NCBI RefSeq assembly: GCF_030646015.1 | Contig: NZ_JAUSLT010000072.1 | Span: 17,393 to 81,392 of the forward strand | DNA from: Bradyrhizobium sp. | GTDB lineage: Bacteria > Pseudomonadota > Alphaproteobacteria > Rhizobiales > Xanthobacteraceae | Direction of reading: 5' to 3' | Length of the DNA stretch: 64,000 bases | Shown here: piece after piece, positions 16,667 through 27,442 of the stretch | Layout: each line of letters opens with the position of its first letter | Position numbering within the stretch: position 1 is the stretch's first letter | Program-made: the position numbers and the translations under genes | The notes under the pieces: model-generated | The model's database searches: none | Seen by the model: the letters and a program-made list of their open reading frames with translations, nothing else | What the model was told of the DNA's origin: nothing

Positions 16667-17668
16667 TCACAGCATGCTCGGCAGCACGCGATCCGGCGGC
16701 TTGTGGTTGTCGAGGAAGGTCCGGATGTTGATGATCACCTTCTCGCCCATCTCGACGCGGCCTTCGATGGTGGCCGAACCCATATGCGGCAGCAGGGCGA
16801 CCTTGCCGGCCCTGGCGAGCCGCACCAGTTTGGGGCTGACCGCCGGCTCGTTCTCGAACACGTCGAGGCCGGCGCCGCCGATCTCGCCGGCTTCGAGCAG
16901 CTTGATCAGCGTGTCTTCGTCGATCACCTCGCCGCGCGCGGTGTTGACGATATAGGCGTCCTTGCGGATCAGCTTCAGCCGCCGCGCCGACAGCAGGTGA
17001 AACGTCGCAGGCGTATGCGGACAGTTCACCGAGATGATGTCCATCCGCGCCAGCATCTGGTCGAGGCTTTCCCAATAGGTCGCGCCCAACTCGTCGGCGA
17101 TGACAGGCGCGACCGGGCGGCGGTTGTGATAGTGGATCTGCAGGCCGAAAGCGCGGGCGCGGCGCGCCACGGCTTGGCCGATGCGGCCCATGCCGATGAT
17201 GCCGAGGCGCTTGCCGCCGATGCGATGGCCGAGCATCCAGGTCGGCGACCAGCCCGGCCAGTTCTTGCCCTCGGTCAGGATGGAGGCGCCTTCGATCAGC
17301 CGCCGCGGCACCGCCAGGATCAGCGCCATGGTCATGTCGGCGGTGTCTTCGGTCAGGACCTTCGGGGTGTTGGTGACGGTGATGCCGCGCGCATGGGCCG
17401 CGGTCACGTCGATATTGTCGACGCCGTTGCCGAAATTCGCGATCAGCCGCAGCTTGCATTCGGGGTCGTTGAGGAGCGCTTCGGTGATTTCATCGGTGAC
17501 GGTGGGCACCAGCACATCGGCGGTCCGCACCGCCTCGGCGAGCTGTTCCGGCGTCATCGGCGTGTCGTCGAGATTGAGCCGGGCGTCGAACAGCTCGCGC
17601 ATCCGGGTCTCGATCGAGTCCGGCAGCTTGCGCGTGACGACAACGAGAGGCTTTTTCTTGACCGGCAT
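16667..17668 (-). CDS. D-2-hydroxyacid dehydrogenase, glyoxylate/hydroxypyruvate reductase (D-glycerate dehydrogenase) type
   Basis: The 333-residue enzyme belongs to the NAD(P)H-dependent D-isomer 2-hydroxyacid dehydrogenases. The coenzyme fold shows RLGIIGMGRIGQAVA. The catalytic triad is visible as Arg in NTARGEVID, Glu in DVFENEPA and His in LLPHMGSAT. An Arg after the dinucleotide strand (YHNRRP) suggests NADPH use. The GVDNIDV segment and overall length match GyaR/GhrB-like glyoxylate or hydroxypyruvate reductases of photorespiratory or serine-cycle metabolism, though D-3-phosphoglycerate dehydrogenase-like specificity cannot be excluded. It converges with the moeB-like gene and diverges from the SH3 protein gene. 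Confidence 0.88.
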   Translation of the reverse strand: MPVKKKPLVVVTRKLPDSIETRMRELFDARLNLDDTPMTPEQLAEAVRTADVLVPTVTDEITEALLNDPECKLRLIANFGNGVDNIDVTAAHARGITVTNTPKVLTEDTADMTMALILAVPRRLIEGASILTEGKNWPGWSPTWMLGHRIGGKRLGIIGMGRIGQAVARRARAFGLQIHYHNRRPVAPVIADELGATYWESLDQMLARMDIISVNCPHTPATFHLLSARRLKLIRKDAYIVNTARGEVIDEDTLIKLLEAGEIGGAGLDVFENEPAVSPKLVRLARAGKVALLPHMGSATIEGRVEMGEKVIINIRTFLDNHKPPDRVLPSML

Positions 17669-18140
17669 TTCCTGCTCTCACGAGTCTGTAGCTCGCCATC
17701 CCCTTAGATCGTCAAACGGCCCCGCCGTTGAGGCCTCATTAACCCGGTTGTTCGACACTGCGGCGGGCCGCGCGGTCCCGGTGTTTGGTTACGGCTTGCT
17801 GATCGTTTTCTTGTAGGTTTCTTGTAGTTTTCCTGGGTTCCCCAATATTTCCCGCTGGTTTTCCGACGGGAAATTCCGGGCTCGTCCTGGTTCAGAGCGT
17901 TCCGTCCTCTCTAGCAGAAGGCCGGGCCAAGACAAGAACCCAGGACAGGAGCCCAAGGCAAGAACCCAAGGCAAGAACCCCGGCAGGTCGCCCGGGAACG
18001 AAAGATTGCGGGGGCGCAACGGGATCGCGGAGGGCGCGATCGGGATCGCGGGGGCGATCGGGCGGGGGTACAGGGGTTCGGCATTCCCGGTGTTTCAGCT
18101 CGAAGAATTTGAGTTGGGTTTCTCGGCAGGAGACGAGTTG
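17669..18140. other. 472-bp divergent intergenic region
   Basis: The region separates the divergent dehydrogenase and SH3-protein genes. It holds a four-unit 13-bp tandem repeat (17931-17982) and a G/C-rich stretch with repeated GGGATCGCGG near 18020-18060. No convincing gene lies here. AGGAGA at 18129-18134 serves the SH3 protein start at 18141. Confidence 0.5.
17931..17982. repeat. Four-copy 13-bp tandem repeat
   Basis: The units are GACAAGAACCCAG, GACAGGAGCCCAA, GGCAAGAACCCAA and GGCAAGAACCCCG, head to tail. It is non-coding on the evidence of context, and upstream of the SH3-domain gene. Confidence 0.8.
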
Positions 18141-18668
18141 ATGGCGTTGAGGCGTTTTTGCAGGTTGGTGGTGCTCACAGGCTGCATGCTGGGTGCGTCG
18201 GCCGTTTCAGGGTTTTCGGCCAAGGAATCCGGCCAGACCACCAGCGGCCTGCCGCTGCCGCGCTATGTCAGCCTCAAATCCGACCATGTGAACGTCCGGG
18301 CCGGTCCGACCAAGGACAATGACGTCGCCTGGGTCTACACCCGCTCCAGCCTGCCGGTTGAGATCACCGCCGAATTCGAGAACTGGCGCCGGGTCCGCGA
18401 TTCCGAGGGCGCCGAGGGCTGGGTCTATCACTCGCTGCTGTCGGGCCGCCGCACCGCCGTCATCACCATGAAGGCCAAGGACGAACTCGCGCCACTCTAC
18501 GATCGCGCCGATCCGACCTCAGCCGTCGCCGCCCGCCTGCAGGCCGGCGTCGTGGCCCAGGTGAAGAAATGCGTGAACGGCTGGTGCCGCGTCATCGGCA
18601 ACGGCTTTGACGGCTGGATCGAGCAGCAGCGGCTGTGGGGCGTCTATGCCGACGAGAAGGTGGATTGA
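18141..18668 (+). CDS. Exported bacterial SH3 domain protein
   Basis: The 175-residue protein has a signal peptide (MALRRFCRLVVLTGCMLGASAVSG) and two consecutive SH3b-type modules: LKSDHVNVRAGPTKDNDVAWVY ending in GWVYHSLL, and ELAPLYDRADPTSAVAARL ending in DGWIEQQRLWGVY. Such SH3b pairs occur in periplasmic proteins that bind cell-wall peptides or act as structural partners of amidases; no catalytic domain is present. The ATG at 18141 has an AGGAGA at good spacing, while in-frame upstream sequence is low-complexity intergenic DNA. Confidence 0.88.
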   Translation: MALRRFCRLVVLTGCMLGASAVSGFSAKESGQTTSGLPLPRYVSLKSDHVNVRAGPTKDNDVAWVYTRSSLPVEITAEFENWRRVRDSEGAEGWVYHSLLSGRRTAVITMKAKDELAPLYDRADPTSAVAARLQAGVVAQVKKCVNGWCRVIGNGFDGWIEQQRLWGVYADEKVD

Positions 18669-18687
18669 CCCGCGCAGCCCCTCAACA

Positions 18688-18850
18688 CGTCGTCCCGGCC
18701 AAGTGAGCGAAGCGAACGCCGAGCCGGGACCCATAAGCCGCGGCCCATCGGTCAAGGCAATCGGTTAGATGCCTTCTGCAAACAATCAGCAGCGGTGGTT
18801 ATGGGTCCCTGCGCCCCGTGCGCAATTTGCGCACTAGGCAGGGACGACGG
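18688..18850. repeat. Dispersed intergenic repeat, family D
   Basis: The ends CGTCGTCCCGGCC and the inverted GGGACGACGG bracket inner arms GGGACCCATAA and TTATGGGTCCC, so the element folds back on itself. Motifs such as AAGTGAGCGAAGCGAA recur in the element at 43156. It lies between the convergent SH3 and irr genes. Confidence 0.7.
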
Positions 18851-18851
18851 G

Positions 18852-19358
18852 CTAGCGCTTCTTGCGCAGCCGCACGACCATGTCGACCCGGGCGATTTCG
18901 TAGCCTTCGGGCACATCCGGCATCTTCTGCAACACCAGATGCGGGTCGGGAATGTCGACCAGCTCGTGGCTGTTTTCGAGATAGAAGTGGTGATGCGTCG
19001 TGACGTTGGTATCGAAATAGGTCTTGGTGCCGTCGACGCTGACCTGGCGCAGCAGGCCGGCATCGGTCAGCTGGTTCAGGGTGTTGTAGACGGTGGCGAG
19101 CGATACCGGGACCTTGGCGAGGGTGGCTTCCTCGTAGAGCATTTCCGCGGTGAGATGGCGGGCGCCCTTTCCGAACAGCAGCCAGCCCAGCGCCATGCGC
19201 TGACGGGTCGGACGCAGCCCGGCCGCCTGCAGCATTTCATTGACGTCATGCCAGGGGCAGCCGGTCAGCGCCGGCTGGTGGCCCGCGGGGCGGGTCGCAG
19301 GATGGGCGGCGTCGTCATTCAAAATCGAAGTATCCACGCTTATTTCCACGTCGGGCAC
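18852..19358 (-). CDS. irr: Iron response regulator Irr (Fur superfamily), heme-responsive
   Basis: Irr is the global iron regulator of Rhizobiales. It represses or activates iron and heme genes under low iron and is degraded on binding heme delivered by ferrochelatase. The 168-residue protein shows the N-terminal heme-regulatory motif GCPWHD (Cys34) and the second heme site His122-124 in TTHHHFY, both known from Bradyrhizobium japonicum Irr, plus the Fur-type winged helix (LRPTRQRMALGWLLF, SLATVYNTLNQL). The start is a GTG (MPDVEISVDTS). Upstream lie a promoter and 20-bp direct repeats (see 19391-19418 and 19425-19484). It is divergent from the fabA-fabB-fabI cluster. Confidence 0.96.
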   Translation of the reverse strand: MPDVEISVDTSILNDDAAHPATRPAGHQPALTGCPWHDVNEMLQAAGLRPTRQRMALGWLLFGKGARHLTAEMLYEEATLAKVPVSLATVYNTLNQLTDAGLLRQVSVDGTKTYFDTNVTTHHHFYLENSHELVDIPDPHLVLQKMPDVPEGYEIARVDMVVRLRKKR

Positions 19359-19390
19359 CGCACTCGCTGTCGCACTAGTATTGCGACGGA

Positions 19391-19418
19391 ATATAGAAGG
19401 AAATCCGTTAGATGCAAG
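19391..19418 (-). promoter_or_regulatory. Candidate irr promoter
   Basis: On the minus strand CTTGCA (-35, 19418-19413) and CTATAT (-10, 19396-19391) are separated by 16 bp, close to the rhizobial housekeeping consensus CTTGAC-17-CTATAT. Transcription would start about 25 bp before the GTG. TGCATC overlaps the -35. Fur of B. japonicum is reported to bind irr promoter DNA through hexamer direct repeats, and this overlap is a plausible site. Confidence 0.6.
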
Positions 19419-19424
19419 TATTTC

Positions 19425-19484
19425 GCAACTAGAACGGCCCCATGGTAACTAGAACGATCCTAAGGTAAATGGAACCGGTAGCGG
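19425..19484. promoter_or_regulatory. Three 20-bp spaced direct repeats upstream of irr
   Basis: Units beginning GCAACTAGAACGG, GTAACTAGAACGAT and GTAAATGGAACCGG start at 19425, 19445 and 19465 and share the core AACTAGAACG (third copy degenerate). The 20-bp period places them on one face of the helix. They lie just upstream of the irr -35 and between irr and fabA, so a regulator bound here could affect both. Confidence 0.5.
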
Positions 19485-19707
19485 AACGCGGCGATTTCCC
19501 CAGCGGTGGTGCTTTGCCACCGGCAGGGCCTATGATAGAGAGCGCGCGGACTTAGCTTTGCGATCCGGCAAAGGCGAGCGCCGGTTGCCGCAGGACCATC
19601 CTGAACTGCGGTATTTGCGCCAACTAGCGATAATTGGTGCTTCCTACGCGAATCGGGTCCCTTTCGCTCGAAAGCGCTCCATCAGGATTTGAAAGAGGCT
19701 CGGCAGC

Positions 19708-20238
19708 ATGCTGGATCGACGCGGCAGTTACGAATACGAGGATCTGCTGGCGTGCGGCCGCGGCGAGATGTTCGGCCCGGGCAACGCACAATTGCCGCTG
19801 CCGCCGATGCTGATGTTCGACCGTATAAGCGAAATTTCCGAGACCGGCGGGGAGTATGGCAAGGGCCTGATCCGCGCCGAACTCGAGGTGAAGCCGGATC
19901 TCTGGTTTTTCGGCTGCCATTTCAAGGGCGATCCGGTCATGCCGGGGTGTCTGGGTCTCGATGCGTTCTGGCAGATGGTCGGCTTTTATCTGGGCTGGAC
20001 CGGCGGCGCCGGGCGCGGCCGGGCGCTGGGCCTCGGCGAGCTGAAGTTTTCCGGACAGGTGCTGCCGAACGTCCGCAAGGTTGTGTACAATGTCGACATC
20101 AAACGCGTGATGCGCTCAAAGCTGGTGCTGGGCATCGCCGACGGGTGGCTTTCCACCGACGGTGATATTATCTATCGCGCGAAGGATCTGAAGGTCGGGC
20201 TGTTCAAGCAGGACGCCGAACCTCAGCCGGGCATCTGA
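19708..20238 (+). CDS. fabA: 3-hydroxydecanoyl-ACP dehydratase/isomerase
   Basis: FabA dehydrates beta-hydroxydecanoyl-ACP and isomerises trans-2- to cis-3-decenoyl-ACP, the branch point of anaerobic unsaturated fatty acid synthesis. The 176-residue product matches the family length. The active-site helix reads [17 protein letters not shown] with catalytic His71, and Asp85 lies in LDAFWQM. It is first in the fabA-fabB-fabI cluster, 76 bp before fabB, and divergent from irr. Confidence 0.97.
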   Translation: MLDRRGSYEYEDLLACGRGEMFGPGNAQLPLPPMLMFDRISEISETGGEYGKGLIRAELEVKPDLWFFGCHFKGDPVMPGCLGLDAFWQMVGFYLGWTGGAGRGRALGLGELKFSGQVLPNVRKVVYNVDIKRVMRSKLVLGIADGWLSTDGDIIYRAKDLKVGLFKQDAEPQPGI

Positions 20239-20313
20239 CACTGTTCCGGCCGAGGCGGCATTCGGTTTGACGACGGCCATCACACAAAACCGCAACGACA
20301 GGGCGAGGCGATC

Positions 20314-21537
20314 ATGAGGCGGGTTGTCATCACGGGGATGGGCATCGTCTCGTCCATCGGAAACAACACCCAGGAAGTACTGGCGAGCCTCCACGAGGCG
20401 AAGTCCGGAATCACGCGCGCGGACAAGTATGCCGAGCTCGGTTTCCGCTCCCAGGTGCAGGGCGCGCCGACGCTCGATCCGGCCGGCGTCATCGACCGGC
20501 GCGCGATGCGCTTCCTCGGTGAGGGCGCGGCGTGGAATCACGTCGCGATGGAGCAGGCGATCCAGGATTCCGGGCTCGAGCCCACGGAAGTTTCCAACAT
20601 CCGCACCGGCATCATCATGGGCTCCGGCGGACCGTCGGCCCGCACCATCGTGGAAGCCGCCGACATCACCCGCACCAAGGGGCCGAAGCGGGTCGGGCCG
20701 TTCGCGGTGCCGAAGGCGATGTCGTCGACCGCGTCGGCGACGCTCGCCACCTGGTTCAAGATCAAGGGCGTCAACTATTCGATCTCGTCGGCCTGTGCCA
20801 CCTCGAACCATTGCATCGGCAACGCCTACGAGACCATCCAGATCGGCAAACAGGACGTGATCTTCGCGGGCGGCTGCGAGGAACTCGACTGGTCGCTGTC
20901 GGTGTTGTTCGACGCGATGGGCGCGATGTCGTCGAAATACAACGACACGCCCGCGACCGCGTCCCGCCCCTATGACGTCAGCCGCGACGGCTTCGTCATT
21001 GCCGGCGGCGCCGGCGTGGTGGTGCTGGAAGAGCTCGAACATGCCAAGGCGCGCGGCGCGAAAATCTACGGCGAGATCGTCGGCTACGGCGCCACTTCGG
21101 ACGGCTACGACATGGTCGCCCCCTCCGGCGAGGGCGCCGAGCGCTGCATGAAAATGGCGATGGCCACCGTCGACACCAAGATCGACTACATCAATCCGCA
21201 CGCGACCTCGACGCCGGCCGGCGATCCGCCGGAAATCGAGGCGATCCGCAAGGTGTTCGGCGTCGGCGACAAGTGTCCGCCGATCTCGGCGACCAAGGCG
21301 CTGACAGGACATTCGCTCGGCGCCACCGGCGTGCAGGAGGCGATCTATTCGCTCTTGATGATGCAGAACGGCTTCATCTGCGAAAGCGCCAACATCACCG
21401 AGCTCGACCCCGTGTTCGCCGACATGCCGATCGTGCGCAAGCGCATCGACAATGCCAGGCTGGGCACCGTGCTGTCGAATTCCTTCGGTTTCGGCGGCAC
21501 CAACGCCACGCTGGTGTTCAAGCGGATGGATGCGTGA
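20314..21537 (+). CDS. fabB: 3-oxoacyl-ACP synthase I (KAS I)
   Basis: FabB elongates acyl-ACP, including the cis-3-decenoyl-ACP made by FabA. The 407-residue protein starts [16 protein letters not shown]. The nucleophile is in [12 protein letters not shown], the first His is in [14 protein letters not shown], and the second in [12 protein letters not shown]; the C-terminal signature [14 protein letters not shown] is present. It follows fabA in an apparent operon. Confidence 0.98.
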   Translation: MRRVVITGMGIVSSIGNNTQEVLASLHEAKSGITRADKYAELGFRSQVQGAPTLDPAGVIDRRAMRFLGEGAAWNHVAMEQAIQDSGLEPTEVSNIRTGIIMGSGGPSARTIVEAADITRTKGPKRVGPFAVPKAMSSTASATLATWFKIKGVNYSISSACATSNHCIGNAYETIQIGKQDVIFAGGCEELDWSLSVLFDAMGAMSSKYNDTPATASRPYDVSRDGFVIAGGAGVVVLEELEHAKARGAKIYGEIVGYGATSDGYDMVAPSGEGAERCMKMAMATVDTKIDYINPHATSTPAGDPPEIEAIRKVFGVGDKCPPISATKALTGHSLGATGVQEAIYSLLMMQNGFICESANITELDPVFADMPIVRKRIDNARLGTVLSNSFGFGGTNATLVFKRMDA

Positions 21538-21568
21538 GATTGCGCGCAAGCTGATCGCCTCATTCAAC

Positions 21569-21656
21569 GTCATGGCCGGGCTTGTCCCGGCCATCCACGT
21601 TTTAATTGACGCGAGATCAGAAAGACGTGGATGGCCGGGACAAGCCCGGGCATGAC
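21569..21656. repeat. Dispersed palindromic repeat, family C
   Basis: GTCATGGCCGGGCTTGTCC and its inverted partner ending GGACAAGCCCGGGCATGAC flank a short core, with inner arms CATCCACGT and ACGTGGATG. The hairpin sits between fabB and fabI and could process or attenuate the transcript. A second family member lies at 32769. Confidence 0.85.
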
Positions 21657-21677
21657 GAAAGAGAAAGTGTCGAAACA

Positions 21678-22481
21678 ATGCAGGACCTGTTGAAGGGCAA
21701 GCGCGGGCTGATCATGGGCATCGCCAATGATCATTCGATTGCGTGGGGCATTGCCAGGACGCTGGCGGCGCAGGGCGCCGAACTCGCCTTCACTTACCAG
21801 GGCGACGCGCTGGGCAAACGCGTCAAGCCTTTGGCCCAGTCGCTCGGTGTCGACACGGTGATTCCCTGCGACGTCGAAGACCTGGCCAGCGTCGATTCCA
21901 TGTTCGAGACGCTGCGCGCCAAATGGGGTCATCTCGACTTCCTGGTCCACGCCATCGGCGCTTCCGACAAGAATGAGTTGAAGGGCCGCTACGCCGACAC
22001 CTCGCGCGAAAATTTTTCCCGGACCATGGTGATTTCGTGCTTCTCCTTCACGGAACTGGCCAAGCGCGCCGCCGAGCTGATGCCGACATCCGGCGGCAGC
22101 ATGATTACGCTGACCTTCGGCGGCTCCATGCGTGTGATGCCCAACTATAACGTGATGGGCGTCGCCAAGGCCGCGCTGGAAGCTTCCGTGCGCTATCTCG
22201 CCGCCGATTTCGGTTCGCGCGGCATTCGCATCAACGCGATTTCGGCAGGACCGATCCGAACGCTGGCGGGATCGGGTATCGGCGATGCGCGCGCGATGTT
22301 TGCGTTCCAGCAGAAGCATTCGCCGCTCGGCCGCGGCGTGACGCTGGACGAACTCGGCGGCTCGGCGCTCTATCTGCTGTCGGAACTGTCGGGCGGCGTC
22401 ACCGGCGAAATCCACTACGTCGATTCCGGCTACAACATCATCTCGATGCCGCGGCCGGAAGAGCTGAAGAACCTCGGGTAA
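21678..22481 (+). CDS. fabI: Enoyl-ACP reductase (NADH)
   Basis: FabI reduces enoyl-ACP at the end of each fatty acid elongation cycle. The 267-residue protein starts at ATG 21678 (MQDLLKGKRGLIMGIANDHS), since upstream in-frame codons fall in the intergenic repeat. The SDR-type catalytic Tyr-x6-Lys is seen in NYNVMGVAKAALE, and GIRINAISAGPIRTLAGSGI is the substrate-binding loop that triclosan-like inhibitors contact. It completes the fabA-fabB-fabI cluster. Confidence 0.97.
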   Translation: MQDLLKGKRGLIMGIANDHSIAWGIARTLAAQGAELAFTYQGDALGKRVKPLAQSLGVDTVIPCDVEDLASVDSMFETLRAKWGHLDFLVHAIGASDKNELKGRYADTSRENFSRTMVISCFSFTELAKRAAELMPTSGGSMITLTFGGSMRVMPNYNVMGVAKAALEASVRYLAADFGSRGIRINAISAGPIRTLAGSGIGDARAMFAFQQKHSPLGRGVTLDELGGSALYLLSELSGGVTGEIHYVDSGYNIISMPRPEELKNLG

Positions 22482-22486
22482 TAGAG

Positions 22487-22607
22487 GGTAGGGTGGGCAA
22501 AGCTTCCGCCGAGCTCGAAGAGCGAAGGTGGAAGCGTGCCCACCATTGCAGGTCGCGATCGGGATAGATGGTGAGCACGGCGCAAGGGCGCCTTTGCCCA
22601 CCCTACG
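22487..22607. repeat. Dispersed intergenic repeat, family B
   Basis: GTAGGGTGGGCAAAG at the left end is mirrored by CTTTGCCCACCCTAC at the right end, with inner GTGCCCACC and GGTGAGCACG arms. The element sits between the convergent fabI and GST genes. A second copy is at 52304-52409. Confidence 0.85.
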
Positions 22608-22622
22608 ATTCTCGCCTCGTTC

Positions 22623-23219
22623 CTACCCCGCCGCGATCTTCTCCGCGCGCTGGAATGCCGGGCGGGCGGCGCAGCGATCGAGATAGGCGTCGAATGACGG
22701 GCGCGGCGGCACCATCTTGAACATCCGCACCGCGAAATTCAGTCCCGACCCGATGACGATATCCGCGGCCGAGAAGGTTTGCCCAAGAATCCACGGGCCC
22801 TTGCTTACCGCCGCATCGAGCACGTCGAACACGCGCTGCGCCTCGCCCCAGCCGGCGGCGACCGGATTCATCTCGATCTTGGTCGCGAGCTGCACGATCG
22901 CGGGCTCGATGCAGCCGGGCGAGAAGAACAGCCAGTAAAGATATTTCGCGCGCGTGGGATCGCCGAGCGGTGGCGCCAGCCTGGCCTCGGGATAGCGCTC
23001 GGCGACATAGGCGCAGATCGCGGCGGCGTCGGCCAGCGTGGCGTCGCCGTCCCCGAGCGCCGGAACCTTGCCCATCGGATTGATTGCGAGATATTCCGGC
23101 GTTTTTTGCGCGCCGGTGGTGATGTCGGTCAGCACGCGCTCATAAGGCTGCCCGGTTTCTTCCATCAGCCAGAGCGCGGTGAACGATCGCGAGCGCGGCG
23201 CCCAGTAGAGTTTCATCAT
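22623..23219 (-). CDS. Glutathione S-transferase family protein
   Basis: The 198-residue protein has an N-terminal thioredoxin-fold GST domain (MMKLYWAPRSRSFTALWLMEETGQPYE; INPMGKVPAL with cis-Pro; LADAAAICAYVAERYP for glutathione gamma-Glu binding) and an all-helical C-terminal domain with the N-capping motif GQTFSAADIVIG. The likely catalytic Ser or Tyr is near the first helix (RSRS). The ATG at 23219 overlaps the stop of the upstream acetyltransferase by 4 bp. The specific electrophilic substrate is unknown. Confidence 0.88.
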   Translation of the reverse strand: MMKLYWAPRSRSFTALWLMEETGQPYERVLTDITTGAQKTPEYLAINPMGKVPALGDGDATLADAAAICAYVAERYPEARLAPPLGDPTRAKYLYWLFFSPGCIEPAIVQLATKIEMNPVAAGWGEAQRVFDVLDAAVSKGPWILGQTFSAADIVIGSGLNFAVRMFKMVPPRPSFDAYLDRCAARPAFQRAEKIAAG

Positions 23220-23680
23220 TTGAGTGTTCCCTGCTTCTTCCATCGATAAAATTTCATGACGAACCCGGTCATCGGTTCGACCTGTTCCTTTTCATGGACA
23301 AATCCCTCGCGCTCGTACCAGCGCCACGCCTTTTCGTTTTCGCGCACGCAGCGCAGCTCGATCTCTTCGGGCAGCTGCAGGCGCGAGAATGCCAGCAATT
23401 GCCGTCCGAGGTTCTGGCCCTGATATTCCGGCGCGACGAACAGCTGGTCGAGATACAGCTTGGGCAGGTGCAGCGCCAGCATGGCCGCAAGCTTCCCGTC
23501 ATCGTCGGCGACGAACAGGCTCCAGCCCTTCTCGACCTCAAGCGGAATCCGCGCACGCAGCTTCGCCAGCAGGAAATTGCTGGCCTGCTCGATCCCGGTC
23601 GAGGCCCAGCTGTTCATCCAGACCCGCGCGATCGCGTCATATTCGTGCGGCACGGCGGGACGGATGGTGGGCGGCGGCAT
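23216..23680 (-). CDS. GNAT family N-acetyltransferase
   Basis: The 154-residue protein is a single GNAT fold. The acetyl-CoA-binding motif A is FVAPEYQGQNLGRQLL (Q-x-x-G-x-G/A variant), followed by LRCVRENEKAWRWYEREGFVHEKE, the typical motif B. It begins MPPPTIRPAVPHEYDAIARVW. It is coupled to the downstream GST gene by an ATGA overlap, suggesting a shared stress or detoxification role. The acceptor substrate cannot be told from sequence. Confidence 0.85.
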   Translation of the reverse strand: MPPPTIRPAVPHEYDAIARVWMNSWASTGIEQASNFLLAKLRARIPLEVEKGWSLFVADDDGKLAAMLALHLPKLYLDQLFVAPEYQGQNLGRQLLAFSRLQLPEEIELRCVRENEKAWRWYEREGFVHEKEQVEPMTGFVMKFYRWKKQGTLK

Positions 23681-23722
23681 TCAAACTCCTTCGGGCAAAT
23701 CAAGTTCGGGCAGGTCAAGAAA

Positions 23723-23751
23723 AAGCCCCCGCGATACTATCGCGAGGGCTT
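23723..23751 (-). terminator. Intrinsic terminator of katG
   Basis: On the minus strand a stem AAGCCCTCGCGATA pairs with TATCGCGGGGGCTT (one mismatch) and is followed by TTTTTCTT. It lies about 50 bp beyond the katG stop. Confidence 0.85.
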
Positions 23752-23801
23752 CTTCGACTTCAATCACGCGCGGCGGCTATTCCGCCGCCTTTGCGCCGCG
23801 A

Positions 23802-26284
<2,483 letters not shown>

Positions 26285-27223
26285 ATGATCACGCTTCGAC
26301 AGCTGCGTTATCTCTCGGCGCTCGCCAGGCACGGCCATTTCGGCCGCGCCGCCGAGGCCTGTTCCGTGACCCAGCCCGCATTGTCGATGCAGATCCGCGA
26401 CCTCGAGCGGACCCTCGGCGTCGCGGTAGTGGAGCGGCGGCCGGGCGACGTGATGCTGACCGATGTCGGGCGCGAGATCGCACGTCGGGCAGAAGACGTG
26501 CTGACCGCCTCGCGCGACCTGGTGGATTTTGCCAGGCATCGCAGTGGCCCGCTGACCGGCCGGCTGACGCTCGGCGTCATCCCGTCGTTGGCCCCCTATC
26601 TGCTGCCGCGGATCCTCCCCCTGCTGCAAAGCAGGTTTCCGGAATTGCAGCTGGAGCTGCGCGAAACCCAGACCCGGCAACTGATCGAGGACATCAAGAG
26701 CGGCGCGCTCGATGCCGCGATGCTCGCTTTGCCGGTGGCCGAGCCCGACATCGATACGATTGCCCTGTTCGAGGATCTGTTCCTGCTGGCGGTGCCGGCG
26801 AGCGATCCGCGAAAGGAGACTGCGCGGGTGGCCGCTGCAGATATCGATCAGAGCCGGCTGATCCTGCTCGAGGACGGCCACTGCCTTCGCGACCAGGCAC
26901 TGGCGTTCTGCGCCACCGCGACGCGGGTCCGCAGCGGCGCCGGCACCGTGTTCGGCGCCAGCAGCCTGAACACCGTGATGCAGATGGTCGCGGGCGGCTA
27001 CGGCGTCACGCTGATTCCGCAGATCGCCGCCGATGTCGAGCGGCGCGACGCGCGCGTGAAATTCCTGCGCCTGGAAAATCCGCAGCCCGGCCGCAGCATC
27101 GGCCTCGTGTTCCGCCGCACCTCGCCGCGCAAGGCGGATTTTGCCGCACTGGGCGAGGTGGTGAAGGAGAGTGTGGAAGAGACTCGTGCCCCGGACGCGC
27201 AGCGTGAAACGGTGCGCCGCTGA
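26285..27223 (+). CDS. oxyR: Hydrogen-peroxide-sensing LysR regulator OxyR
   Basis: OxyR activates katG and other peroxide defence genes when a disulfide forms. The 312-residue protein starts at ATG 26285 (MITLRQLRYLSALARHGHFG), giving the LysR helix-turn-helix with AAEACSVTQPALSMQIRDLE. The regulatory domain carries the redox cysteines Cys200 and Cys209 in EDGHCLRDQALAFC, with the same spacing as E. coli Cys199/Cys208, which separates it from ordinary LysR proteins. Upstream in-frame sequence is promoter DNA. It is divergent from katG. Confidence 0.95.
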   Translation: MITLRQLRYLSALARHGHFGRAAEACSVTQPALSMQIRDLERTLGVAVVERRPGDVMLTDVGREIARRAEDVLTASRDLVDFARHRSGPLTGRLTLGVIPSLAPYLLPRILPLLQSRFPELQLELRETQTRQLIEDIKSGALDAAMLALPVAEPDIDTIALFEDLFLLAVPASDPRKETARVAAADIDQSRLILLEDGHCLRDQALAFCATATRVRSGAGTVFGASSLNTVMQMVAGGYGVTLIPQIAADVERRDARVKFLRLENPQPGRSIGLVFRRTSPRKADFAALGEVVKESVEETRAPDAQRETVRR

Positions 27224-27236
27224 GCCGGCCGCGCTT

Positions 27237-27412
27237 TCCTCCCCCTCTCCCGCAAGCTTGCGGGGGAGGGCCGGGGTGGGGGTGCCTCAGCGGGTACGGA
27301 CCGGATGGATTCCTGACAGATCAAACCGCGATGGTCGCACGTAGAGTGCTCAGCGGAGGAGAGAGCCCCCTCCCTAACCCTCCCCCGCAAGCAAGCGCGG
27401 GAGAGGGGACAG
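27237..27412. repeat. Dispersed intergenic repeat, family E (copy 1)
   Basis: C-rich CCTCCCCCTCTCCCGCAAGC with a GCTTGCGGGGGAGG partner opens the element, and CCCTCCCTAACCCTCCCCC closes it. Copies with the same purine/pyrimidine-skewed ends are at 53129 and 58019. It lies between the convergent oxyR and sod genes. Confidence 0.75.
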
Positions 27413-27442
27413 AGCGTCACTGCCGAGCGACCGAAGATGAAC

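Noticed and set aside
17789..18019. 76-codon frame on the minus strand in the dehydrogenase/SH3 gap
   Set aside because: It is built from the 13-bp tandem repeat and Pro/Gly/Leu low-complexity sequence; no ribosome binding site or similarity.
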